From: an uncultured Selenomonadales bacterium
GTDB lineage: Bacteria; Bacillota; Negativicutes; Selenomonadales; Selenomonadaceae
Assembly: GCA_937915885.1 (NCBI GenBank)
Contig: CALGGP010000201.1
Span: 1 to 15,584, forward strand
Length of the DNA: 15,584 nt
Reading direction: 5' to 3'
Made by a program: the position numbers and the translations under genes
In this document: positions 6,847 through 14,060 of the stretch, in pieces
How positions within the stretch are numbered: the first letter of the stretch is position 1
Layout: every line of letters starts with the position of its first letter
The notes under the pieces: generated by a model
The model's input: only the letters and a program-made list of their open reading frames with translations
The model's database searches: none
What the model was told of the DNA's origin: nothing

Positions 6847-7200
6847 TTAGTGCGTCAAGCGTTGGTTGGGATAAGTCACCGAGTGCTCCCAAGCGCTGTT
6901 GTTGTGAATCGGATGAATCGCATGTATTTGACCGACGGAATATCCGTAGGCGCCGACCGCCGCCGCGATCACCGCAATAACTTCGGCGGGAATGCCTTCC
7001 TCGATCGGCTCCTCGACAATCGGAGCGGGCGGAGGCGCTGCGACCTTCGGCGCTTCGTCGGCGGTAGTTTCTTTAGGTTTTGTCGGGTCGATGATGTGAA
7101 TAAGTTTGATGAGATAACTCAGCGACACGAGCACGATGAACACGACCGTCATGTTGATCAACATGATCACGAACGGGTTGGTCGTTACGGGTTGATCCAT
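6847..7200 (-). CDS. mmdD: Sodium-translocating decarboxylase delta/gamma-type small subunit (MmdD/OadG family)
   Basis: 117-residue single-pass membrane protein that holds the decarboxylase complex together. The N-terminus TNPFVIMLINMTVVFIVLVS is a transmembrane helix with the NPF-IML-NM-VVF pattern of Veillonella and Acidaminococcus delta subunits. Then come SYLIKLIHIIDPTKPK, an acidic/Ala-Pro linker (APKVAAPPPAPIVEEPIEEG), PAEVIAVIAAAVGAYGYS, and a C-terminal tail ending AWEHSVTYPNQRLTH, equivalent to the Trp-containing tail that binds the alpha subunit. The open frame reaches 7242, but AGAGGTG lies 9 nt before the ATG at 7200, and this start gives the family's usual length. The beta gene starts 26 nt downstream. 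In Veillonella the biotin carrier gene sits between delta and beta; here it is missing. Confidence 0.9.
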   Translation of the reverse strand: MDQPVTTNPFVIMLINMTVVFIVLVSLSYLIKLIHIIDPTKPKETTADEAPKVAAPPPAPIVEEPIEEGIPAEVIAVIAAAVGAYGYSVGQIHAIHPIHNNSAWEHSVTYPNQRLTH

Positions 7201-7237
7201 TTTTTTCATCACCTCTAACAGATTGACAATCTTGTTT

Positions 7238-7265
7238 ATCATAGCGCGCTCGAAAAAAATTGCAA
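7238..7265 (-). promoter_or_regulatory. Probable promoter of the decarboxylase operon
   Basis: On the minus strand TTGCAA (7265-7260), a 16-nt spacer and TATGAT (7243-7238) lie 37 nt before the delta subunit start. A perfect TTGACA (7276-7271) lies upstream but is 27 nt from that -10 box. No convincing plus-strand promoter for the divergent GrpE-like/Hsp70-like pair could be placed in 7266-7378. Confidence 0.45.
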
Positions 7266-7378
7266 GCCCTTGTCAAAAATAATTTCGCGCGTCAACAGGA
7301 TTGATCACATCGTCGACGAATTTTCTCTCGTCGGGAGTTCAGCTGTTCGATCAAAAAATACGTCTGCGGGAGGCAATT

Positions 7379-8029
7379 ATGGAAGGCAATGAAACACTGA
7401 CGGGGCGTCGTTTGGACAAGACGCGGCTCGAGATTCAAAATTTGCGCGGGCGATTGCAAGACGTGTTTTCGGAGTTCGACCAACGTTTGAAGACGTTGAC
7501 GTCGGATATCGACGAGCTCCGCGCGGAGAATGCTCAACTCGAGCGGGAGAAACTCAATCTGCAGGGGACGATCGAGCGCGTGCGCGAGCAATTGGCTCAA
7601 CGATTCGGGCGCGGGTGGGAATTATTTCAACGGTATCAAAAGGTTGGAGCGCATGCTCGACAGATATTGGGGGCGACCGTGTTTGTTCGCGACGATAATT
7701 TTACGTCGTTCATCTGCGGCGGCGCTCAATCGCGATCGCTGGAAACGTTGTGGGACGTGACGCATGAGTGTGTGATGAGCGGGCGGCGTGAGGACGCTGA
7801 AATTCTTTGGGACATCTTTGCGTATTGCGTTGAGCTGGTGAACTCGACGAAGGGGCAAGACATTTACACGATCTCGGAGGTGAACGAGGGCGATCGATTT
7901 GATTCGGACGTGCAAACGGAGGGACCTCGGAGTCGGGCGCAGGGCAGAGTGCTTGAGATTTATATTCTGGGCTATCGAAACAATCACAACGGTAAAGTGA
8001 TTCGTAAGAGCGTGGTGCGCGTGGGTTGA
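7379..8029 (+). CDS. GrpE-like coiled-coil protein (putative nucleotide exchange factor)
   Basis: 216 residues. Residues about 12-75 are a long heptad-rich coiled coil (RLEIQNLRGRLQDVF, LTSDIDELRAENAQLEREK), followed by a helical middle (LWDVTHECVMSGRREDAEIL) and a C-terminal beta-type domain. That domain carries the sequence plan of the GrpE head: EGDRFDSDVQTEG at about 170-182, then GRVLEIYILGYR, GKVIRKSVVRV. In GrpE the equivalent is G-x-x-FD, then G-x-V-x-x-V/L-x-x-GY and VIR-x-x-x-V-x-V. GrpE opens the nucleotide cleft of DnaK, and this gene ends 13 nt before an Hsp70-like gene, which supports the reading. It is not the housekeeping grpE: the helical middle is different and hrcA/dnaK/dnaJ are absent. 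The ATG at 7379 is preferred because GGGAGG lies 5 nt before it; the frame is open from 7301. Assignment by motif resemblance, moderately confident. Confidence 0.8.
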   Translation: MEGNETLTGRRLDKTRLEIQNLRGRLQDVFSEFDQRLKTLTSDIDELRAENAQLEREKLNLQGTIERVREQLAQRFGRGWELFQRYQKVGAHARQILGATVFVRDDNFTSFICGGAQSRSLETLWDVTHECVMSGRREDAEILWDIFAYCVELVNSTKGQDIYTISEVNEGDRFDSDVQTEGPRSRAQGRVLEIYILGYRNNHNGKVIRKSVVRVG

Positions 8030-8042
8030 GGAGGAATGATTG

Positions 8043-11000
8043 ATGAGTGAGTTGCCGAAAAACAGACCGTCGCGTTTGACGTCGGTGCGGGTGAATAAAA
8101 TTCAGTTCGACCACATCTTTACGGATTCGGCGGTGGCGATGGGCGAGAAGATCGCGCGGGAGCTGGCGGCGTTGAAGGACGACATTGCGCCCGTCGCCGA
8201 CAAACGGTTCGTGTTGATGAAGAATAAAAAGGTGTGGTTTGATCGGGATGTCGCCGGATTGTTTCCTCGAATGGAGGATAACGATCTGCCGAAATTTATC
8301 TGCAACGCCGCAGATGACGTTCGGAATTATGCCGGCTTTAAGAAGGACGGTTTTACGTTCCTTCCAATGACGGGCGTCGAGTGCTCGAAAACTTTTCGGA
8401 AGGATGTCGGCAACCCTTATCTTCTCTCTGATGGTCGGCTGACGTACTATAAAGACGTTTGGTCGGCTTATGATATCGTTACGATTGAAGGACGCCCCGG
8501 CGGTTGCGGCTGTTCGTGGTGGCGTACGAACAATCATGGCTGGCGAGGATATTGCGGGGGGCGGGGTTGCGATTCGGCGGCGACGTTGGTTCCGATTTAT
8601 CGGTTGAGAGGCGAAAACGCGGCGGCGATGAGCTATTTCGATGCCTTCTTTACTTGGATCGAGCTCGGACTGGTGCCCGAAGGTTTGAAAGCCAAACAGG
8701 AGAAATTCTTCAGCGATCTCATCAACGATTACTCCACCGTCGAAGACTACATCACCGTCGACAAAACCAACGAGACTATCACCTTCGACAGCGATCGATT
8801 CTCCGCCGACGTGCTCAGCGGCGCCTTCACCAAAACCGTCTTCGGCTACGACTTCGACATCAAAAAAACTCTCGCGGGAGTGCTCGACGGCTCCAAAAAA
8901 TATTCCGGCTCGGTCGACGCGCTCAAAACCGAACTGCTCGATTGCGATCTCAAACGCGCCAACATTCAACCTTACGAGGAGCGCGTGCTCACCGACGTCA
9001 ACCGCGGACATTGGGATCTCTTCGAGACCGCTCACTCAGATAACAAGGACGAAGTGACCGTTCAATTGCCTCAAGATGAGATGCTCGTTGCGCGCCCGCC
9101 CCAGATGGACGTCCGACTTCACGGCATCTGCTCAATCGACTTCGGAACCAAATCGACGATCGTCGTCTGTCGAGACGGCGACGCCCGCATGTTGAGAATC
9201 GGCAAGGGCGATTACTCCAAAGCACCCACCATGAAGGACTTTGAAAATCCGACCGCAATCGAGCTGCGCGACATAAATTCGTTCCTCGACGCATATCGAG
9301 CCCGCGTCGGTCGTCCGTTCACCGAATGGGATCAAGTCACCGTCAGCCATCAAGCCGCCGAGGCGATCTTCAAAGCCAACGTCGGCAGCTCCGTCTACAA
9401 TTCCGTGTTCAACGAGTTAAAACAATGGGCGAAGGACGAGCAGAGTTATCCGATCCTGAAGGATTTGTCGGGCGTCACGCAGGACATCAAGCCCTACCTC
9501 GAGACGCAATCGATCGACGGCGGCGACTTCGATCCGATCGAGCTCTACGCGTATTATCTCGGGCTCTACATCAACAACATGCACCACAAAATTTATCTTG
9601 ATTACATTCTGTCGTATCCGGTCAATTATCGCAAGGACGTGCGCGAGCACATTCGAGCCAGTTTCGAGCGCGGGCTGAAAAAATCTCTGCCGCCCGCGTT
9701 GCAAGCCGACGAGCAGATGATGAAACACTTCAGAGTGTACCTCGGCGCGAGCGAACCGGCGGCGTATGCGATCAGTGCTCTCGAATATTTTGATCTCGAG
9801 CCGAAATCGATCGGCGAAAAAATTGCCTACGGAGTGTTTGATTTCGGCGGCGGCACGACGGATTTTGACTTCGGGATCGAATACATTCCCGAAAATCGTC
9901 GGCGGAATTTCATCATCGATCAGTTCGGATTCAACGGCGATATATTGCTCGGCGGCGAGAACATTCTCGAGCTGCTTGCCTACGAAGTCTATAAAGACAA
10001 CCTTGACGAGATGCGCGCAAAAAAAATTCCGTTCGCGTTGCCGCCCGGGTGTGAACTGTTCGCGGGCGCCGAAATGCTCGTGAGCACAACGAAAGATGCG
10101 TCGTCGCATATGAACAATCGGATTATGGCGGAGAAATTGCGTCCGATCTGGGAGCACACCGACGAGTACAGCAACTTCGACGAATCGGCGGTGCCGTTCA
10201 CGCTGTTTTCGAGCGAGCGGACGGAAGGCAGTTACACCGTCGGAGTCAATCTCGACGTCAATGTTGAGAGGCTGGAGGAATGCATTGAAGGGCGCATTCG
10301 GATCGGCGTGGAAAATTTTTTGCAGTCGATGTACAGCGCATTCGAGGGCAAGGAAATTTATCCGATACATATTTTCTTGGCGGGCAACTCGTGTCGGTCG
10401 CCGGTGGTCAAGAAAATCTTCGACGAGTTCATCGAAAAGGAACGTCGCGAGCTGCAATCGAAGTCGGACGGCAACACCGTCGAGCAAGAACAGTTCGTAT
10501 TACACATGCCGCTCGGAATGGATCAATCGGCGGATCAATCGGAGGATCAATCGACGGATCAATCGGCGTTTGATATGGCAATGGATCGACGGCGGACGGG
10601 CAAAACGGGTGTGGCGTTCGGGCTGTTGCGCTGTCGGAAGGGCGGCAAGGACGTCAAGATCAACAATAAAAATGACGCGTCAATTGACGGCGACGGCGGA
10701 GGCAATCCGATTTTCCAATATTATTTGGGGAATGCGGGCGCTGACGGCAAGACGTTCACCGTCAAGATCGGGCGCGACATCGGTTATGGCGATTGGATGT
10801 ATTTCACGGGCGCCGACGAGCCGGATTTTGAAGTGTATTACACGACGATCCCGCGTGCGCGGTTGGGTAAATTGCCGATAGAGGAGGTGTCGATGTTGCA
10901 TTGTGTGCTCGACGACGAGGAAGTGAGCGACGATGACGATGTCGGCATTTACATTCGTAAGGTCGACCCGAACACGATCGAGTATGCGGTGGGCACCGAC

Positions 11001-11054
11001 GAGGATTTTGCGGACGAGTTCGAGGGCAAAACTCATCGGCAAAAGTTGATGTGA
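8043..11054 (+). CDS. Large Hsp70-like ATPase with novel N- and C-terminal regions
   Basis: 1003 residues against about 610-640 for DnaK. The actin/Hsp70 ATPase fold starts near residue 360: phosphate-1 motif ICSIDFGTKSTIVV (D366), phosphate-2 motif GVFDFGGGTTDFDFG (D600, GGG 602-604) and adenosine motif IFLAGNSCRSPVVKKIF (779-783). All the residues needed for nucleotide binding appear present. The first 360 residues match nothing I know; they contain a Gly/Trp-rich stretch with C155, C157, C171 and C176, a possible zinc site. A DQS repeat linker follows at 827-842, then a C-terminal region from about 890 (GNAGADGKTFTVKIGRDIGYGD, acidic near VLDDEEVSDDDD) that is not a recognisable DnaK substrate-binding domain or lid. 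No J-domain HPD motif is seen. The ATG at 8043 is 8 nt after GGAGG; the in-frame TTG at 8040 is less likely. It forms an operon with the GrpE-like gene. Probably cytosolic. The client is unknown. Confidence 0.9.
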   Translation: MSELPKNRPSRLTSVRVNKIQFDHIFTDSAVAMGEKIARELAALKDDIAPVADKRFVLMKNKKVWFDRDVAGLFPRMEDNDLPKFICNAADDVRNYAGFKKDGFTFLPMTGVECSKTFRKDVGNPYLLSDGRLTYYKDVWSAYDIVTIEGRPGGCGCSWWRTNNHGWRGYCGGRGCDSAATLVPIYRLRGENAAAMSYFDAFFTWIELGLVPEGLKAKQEKFFSDLINDYSTVEDYITVDKTNETITFDSDRFSADVLSGAFTKTVFGYDFDIKKTLAGVLDGSKKYSGSVDALKTELLDCDLKRANIQPYEERVLTDVNRGHWDLFETAHSDNKDEVTVQLPQDEMLVARPPQMDVRLHGICSIDFGTKSTIVVCRDGDARMLRIGKGDYSKAPTMKDFENPTAIELRDINSFLDAYRARVGRPFTEWDQVTVSHQAAEAIFKANVGSSVYNSVFNELKQWAKDEQSYPILKDLSGVTQDIKPYLETQSIDGGDFDPIELYAYYLGLYINNMHHKIYLDYILSYPVNYRKDVREHIRASFERGLKKSLPPALQADEQMMKHFRVYLGASEPAAYAISALEYFDLEPKSIGEKIAYGVFDFGGGTTDFDFGIEYIPENRRRNFIIDQFGFNGDILLGGENILELLAYEVYKDNLDEMRAKKIPFALPPGCELFAGAEMLVSTTKDASSHMNNRIMAEKLRPIWEHTDEYSNFDESAVPFTLFSSERTEGSYTVGVNLDVNVERLEECIEGRIRIGVENFLQSMYSAFEGKEIYPIHIFLAGNSCRSPVVKKIFDEFIEKERRELQSKSDGNTVEQEQFVLHMPLGMDQSADQSEDQSTDQSAFDMAMDRRRTGKTGVAFGLLRCRKGGKDVKINNKNDASIDGDGGGNPIFQYYLGNAGADGKTFTVKIGRDIGYGDWMYFTGADEPDFEVYYTTIPRARLGKLPIEEVSMLHCVLDDEEVSDDDDVGIYIRKVDPNTIEYAVGTDEDFADEFEGKTHRQKLM
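10521..10568 (+). repeat. Four 12-bp repeats encoding DQSx
   Basis: Four in-frame units of GATCAATCG plus a variable codon (GCG, GAG, ACG, GCG) encode DQSA, DQSE, DQST, DQSA. They form a polar linker between the adenosine motif region and the conserved TGKTGVAFGLL segment of the Hsp70-like protein. Such arrays change length by slippage in multiples of 12 bp, leaving the frame intact. Confidence 0.95.
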
Positions 11055-11103
11055 GCGTCGGGCGACGGTCGGCGATCGGAAAAAATTTTTGGGGATCGAA
11101 AAA

Positions 11104-11133
11104 GGGACTCCGCGCGGAGCCCCCAATTTTTTT
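11104..11133 (+). terminator. Rho-independent terminator of the Hsp70-like operon
   Basis: GGG-a-CTCCG/CGGAG-CCC stem followed by AATTTTTTT, 49 nt after the stop codon. It is the third copy of the terminator type seen at 3729 and 5041. Confidence 0.85.
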
Positions 11134-11385
11134 GACGATGGACAAGAGGGCGCCGCCGCCGCTCCCACCCCCCGAGCGCGGCGCCCCAATTGTGACAGCG
11201 ACGCCCACCCGCGTCGGCGGCGCCCGACTGTTTAGTAGCGCTTACTCCGCGTCGGCAGCGCCCGCCCTTCAAAAAGAGCCGCACACCGCACGGGCGGGCG
11301 GGCTTGTAAAGCAGCGATGCTGCCGGTGGGCGGCTCTAAAAAAAAGCCCCGCAGGGATCATCGACAGGCGGGCGGGAGAAATATT
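11134..11385. other. GC-rich hairpin-bearing intergenic region
   Basis: No coding frame is credible here: frames that cross it have no start signals and low-complexity Pro/Arg products. It holds a strong GC hairpin at 11148-11187 (GGGCGCCGC pairing with GCGGCGCCC, plus GCTC/GAGC) without a T-run, a stretch at 11207-11221 that is the exact reverse complement of part of the tandem repeat at the right end of the window, a related stretch at 11247-11267, and the minus-strand terminator at 11271-11337. The final 48 bp before mtaD's stop show nothing clear. Confidence 0.6.
11271..11337 (-). terminator. Large hairpin terminator of the ahcY-mtaD operon
   Basis: Positions 11275-11288 pair with 11324-11337 in a 14-bp stem with a single mismatch. 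The loop holds a nested GCAGC/GCTGC hairpin (11311-11323). On the minus strand the stem is followed by a run of T residues (11274-11271), 49 nt past the mtaD stop codon. The plus strand has an A-run after the stem, so it is not a good terminator in that direction. Confidence 0.65.
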
Positions 11386-12663
11386 TTAGGAGTTGGTCAG
11401 CCGCTCGAAACATTTATTGAACTCGGAAATAATTTTTTCCTCATCGAGCGTCTTCAACTGTCGAACCTCCATCAAAATTTTCCCGTCGACAATCACCGTA
11501 TCCGCCGACGTCGACGCCGCAGAATACGCCAACAACGATGTCGGATTGTAATTCGGTTGCCATTCGACGCCGCTCATATCCCACAACACGATATCAGCCT
11601 TCCAACCTTCGCGCAGCTCGCCGACTTCCTTCAGCCCGATCGCCCGCGCGCTGTTGATCGTCCCGAGTTTGATCGTTTCGAGCGCGGGGATCGCCGTCGG
11701 GCTCATCGTCGAGACTTTATTCAAAAACGACGCCAATCTGATCTCCTCGAGCATGTCCAAATTATTATTGCTCGACGCGCCGTCCGTCCCCACGCCGACG
11801 ATCAAGCCGCGCTCGATCAGTTTTTCGATCGGAGCAATCCCGCTCGAGATTTTCATGTTCGAGCCCGGGTTATGAGCCACCCGCACATTTTTTTCGACCA
11901 TGATATTAATCTCGTCGTCGCTCAGATGAACGCAATGCGCCGCCAACATTCCCAAGTCGAGCAGCCCCGTCTCGTTGACCACTTCAAACGGGCGCTTGCC
12001 GTATTTTTTTATGCAACCGTCAATTTCGTCAAGCGTCTCGTTCATATGCATGTGGATTTCCGCGCCGCACTTCGACGCCGCCGCTACGACTTTCTTCAAA
12101 TACTCCGGCTCGCATGTATAAATCGCGTGCGGTCCGAACATCACCGTCACCCGACCGTCCGCGCCGCCGTTCCATTCTTTGAACAGCTCAACATTCGTCG
12201 ACAATTTTTCATCGCCGTCGAAAATCCCGATCAGCCCTCGACACAATACGCCGCGCATGCCGCTCTCGTCGACGACCTTTGCGACTTCCTCCATGCAAGG
12301 TCCGTACATGTCCGCAAATGCCGTCGTCCCCGATTTGATCATTTCGACCGCCGCCAACGCCGCGCCCCAATAAATGTCGGCGCGTTTCATCTTCGCCTCG
12401 ATCGGCCAGATATGATTGTTGAGCCAATCCATTAGCGCAAGATCGTCGGCATAACTCCGTAAAAGCGTCATCGACGCATGAGTGTGCGCGTTGACGAGAC
12501 CGGGCGTCGCAAATTTTTTTCGACCGTCAATCACCGTCGCGCCTTCAACGTCATCGACCGCGCCGATCTTCGCAATTCGATCGCCTTCAATCAAAATATC
12601 CGTCACATCGACCGTGCCCTCCGCGCGGAGCACCGTCGCGCCCTTGATCAAAATCTTATTCAT
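11386..12663 (-). CDS. mtaD: 5'-methylthioadenosine / S-adenosylhomocysteine deaminase
   Basis: 425-residue amidohydrolase-superfamily enzyme that deaminates MTA and SAH to their inosyl forms, using one catalytic metal. Seen: GLVNAHTHASMTLLR (metal ligands H60 and H62), EIHMHMNET (H206 with catalytic E209), AAHCVHLSD (H243/H246), GTDGASSNNNLDMLEE (metal-binding D294), and a C-terminal ADIVLWDM beta-sandwich segment. Length and motif order are normal. ATG at 12663 is chosen; a TTG at 12666 is also in frame. Its GAGGAG Shine-Dalgarno overlaps the ahcY stop codon 14 bp upstream, so the two genes are translationally close and cotranscribed. With ahcY and the divergent speE, which makes MTA, this is a SAM by-product recycling cluster. 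Guanine or chlorohydrolase-type relatives are less likely given the context. Confidence 0.93.
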   Translation of the reverse strand: MNKILIKGATVLRAEGTVDVTDILIEGDRIAKIGAVDDVEGATVIDGRKKFATPGLVNAHTHASMTLLRSYADDLALMDWLNNHIWPIEAKMKRADIYWGAALAAVEMIKSGTTAFADMYGPCMEEVAKVVDESGMRGVLCRGLIGIFDGDEKLSTNVELFKEWNGGADGRVTVMFGPHAIYTCEPEYLKKVVAAASKCGAEIHMHMNETLDEIDGCIKKYGKRPFEVVNETGLLDLGMLAAHCVHLSDDEINIMVEKNVRVAHNPGSNMKISSGIAPIEKLIERGLIVGVGTDGASSNNNLDMLEEIRLASFLNKVSTMSPTAIPALETIKLGTINSARAIGLKEVGELREGWKADIVLWDMSGVEWQPNYNPTSLLAYSAASTSADTVIVDGKILMEVRQLKTLDEEKIISEFNKCFERLTNS

Positions 12664-12677
12664 CAATCCGTCGCTCC

Positions 12678-13913
12678 TCAGAAATTTAAATACGCCTTCT
12701 GCTCGTCCGTCAACTCGTCGATCGAGACGCCCATCGACTCGAGCTTGAGCTCCGCGATCTTCTTGTCGATTTCCTCGGGGATCACATAAACTTTATTCTC
12801 GAGCTTCTCTCGACTGTGCAGAATGTACGACACACTGAAGAATTGCACCGCGAACGACAAATCCATGATCTCCGCCGGATGCCCGTCGCCCGACGCCAAA
12901 TTCACCAGCCGCCCCTCAGCCAACAGATAAATTTTCCGCCCGTCCGACTGTAAAAATTCCTCGACATTATTGCGCACCCGTCGACGCGACACGCTCAGTT
13001 CTTCCAACTGCGGAATGTTCACTTCCACGTCGAAATGCCCCGCGTTCGCCAGCAGCGCGCCGTTCTTCATCAGCGGATAATGCCGTCCGACGATCACGTC
13101 TTTGTCGCCCGTCAACGTCAAAAATACGTCGCCGATTTTCGCCGCCTCGTCCATCGGCATTACTCTAAATCCATCGAACACCGCCTCGATCGCGCGGATC
13201 GGATCGACTTCCGTCACGATCACATTAGCCCCGAGACCTTTAGCCCGCATCGCCGCGCCCTTGCCGCACCAGCCGTAGCCCGCGATCACGACGGTTTTGC
13301 CCGCGACCACGAGATTGGTCGTCCGCATGATCCCGTCCCACGTCGATTGCCCCGTCCCGTACCGATTATCGAACAGATATTTGCAATACGCATCGTTGGC
13401 GGCGATCATCGGGAACGCCAACTCGCCTCGTTTTGCAAGCGCGTGCAGACGCTTGACGCCCGTCGTCGTTTCTTCGGAGCCGCCGATAATTTTTTCGATC
13501 ACATCGCGGCGCTTGGTGTGAATCATGTTGACGAGATCGCCGCCGTCGTCGATAATGATATCGGGCTCGAAATCGAGCGCGCGGCTGAGATAATCGTCAT
13601 ACTCCTCGGCGGTGCAACCGTGCGTGGCGTAAACCGTCAAGCCAGACTCGACGAGAGCGGCGGCGACGTCGTCTTGCGTCGACAGCGGATTGCAGCCCGT
13701 GATGACGATCTCGGCGCCCGCGCGTTGAAACACTTCAGCCATGTAAGCGGTCTTCGCCTCGATGTGGAGCGTGACGGCGATTTTTTTGCCCGCGAACGGT
13801 TTGCTGATGCTGAACTCGCGATCGATGGCGGACATCACCGGCATAAAATTTTTGACCCAATCAATTTTATCGCGACCGCTCGGCGCGAGATTGATATCCT
13901 TGACAATCGACAT
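12678..13913 (-). CDS. ahcY: S-adenosylhomocysteine hydrolase, short form
   Basis: 411-residue NAD-dependent hydrolase that splits SAH into homocysteine and adenosine, or possibly the inosyl form (SIH). Seen: GGSEETTTGV, NDAYCKYLFDNRYGTGQS (active-site K178 and D182), the NAD fold GYGWCGKG at 212-219, NAGHFDVEV (H293) and LASGDGHPAEIMDLSFAVQ. It lacks the about 40-residue insert of the long bacterial/eukaryotic form and the Lys-Tyr C-terminal tail that reaches the partner's NAD; it ends EQKAYLNF. The adenine-pocket motif usually HMTxQTAVL is HIEAKTAYM (residues 50-58), as in archaeal and Thermotoga-like members. GGGAGG is correctly spaced before the ATG. First gene of an operon with mtaD, with a promoter at 13948-13977. 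Confidence 0.94.
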   Translation of the reverse strand: MSIVKDINLAPSGRDKIDWVKNFMPVMSAIDREFSISKPFAGKKIAVTLHIEAKTAYMAEVFQRAGAEIVITGCNPLSTQDDVAAALVESGLTVYATHGCTAEEYDDYLSRALDFEPDIIIDDGGDLVNMIHTKRRDVIEKIIGGSEETTTGVKRLHALAKRGELAFPMIAANDAYCKYLFDNRYGTGQSTWDGIMRTTNLVVAGKTVVIAGYGWCGKGAAMRAKGLGANVIVTEVDPIRAIEAVFDGFRVMPMDEAAKIGDVFLTLTGDKDVIVGRHYPLMKNGALLANAGHFDVEVNIPQLEELSVSRRRVRNNVEEFLQSDGRKIYLLAEGRLVNLASGDGHPAEIMDLSFAVQFFSVSYILHSREKLENKVYVIPEEIDKKIAELKLESMGVSIDELTDEQKAYLNF

Positions 13914-13936
13914 AAGACGATGCCTCCCAAAAAAAT

Positions 13937-13977
13937 TTTCGGCGCATATTGTAACAGTTTGCCTGCCGAAATTTCAA
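13937..13977 (-). promoter_or_regulatory. ahcY promoter with overlapping inverted repeat
   Basis: On the minus strand TTGAAA (13977-13972), an 18-nt spacer and TACAAT (13953-13948) lie 35 nt before the ahcY ATG. An inverted repeat, TTTCGGC at 13937-13943 and GCCGAAA at 13965-13971, brackets the -10 box and most of the spacer. It could be an operator for an unknown regulator of the methionine/SAM cycle, and no riboswitch is visible in the short leader. Confidence 0.6.
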
Positions 13978-14029
13978 GTGTTACCGAGACGCGGCGTAAA
14001 ACCCAAATTGAGGATATAAGCCGCCAACA

Positions 14030-14058
14030 TTGACTTGCAACACTACATAAATTAAAAT
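14030..14058 (+). promoter_or_regulatory. Promoter reading into the structured RNA and speE
   Basis: TTGACT (14030-14035), a 17-nt spacer and TAAAAT (14053-14058) predict a transcript start near 14065, exactly at the first hairpin of the element described next. It may be the original speE promoter with the element inserted downstream, or a promoter the structured RNA relies on. Confidence 0.6.
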
Positions 14059-14060
14059 TG

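Noticed and set aside
7710..10487. Long minus-strand frames (441 and 356 codons) opposite the GrpE-like/Hsp70-like pair
   Set aside because: Antisense to clear Hsp70 motifs, overlapping each other, and with biased composition typical of shadow frames.
11134..11389. Small proteins encoded in the GC-rich intergenic region
   Set aside because: Frames give Pro/Arg/Ala low-complexity products, have no ribosome site and overlap terminator hairpins.
11317..12435. 372-codon plus-strand frame opposite mtaD
   Set aside because: Covers the deaminase metal-site motifs on the other strand; Arg/His/Asp-rich product without recognisable domain; begins in the terminator region.
13035..14033. 332-codon plus-strand frame opposite ahcY
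   Set aside because: Shadow of a strongly conserved gene; product is Arg/Asp/His-rich and runs across the ahcY promoter.
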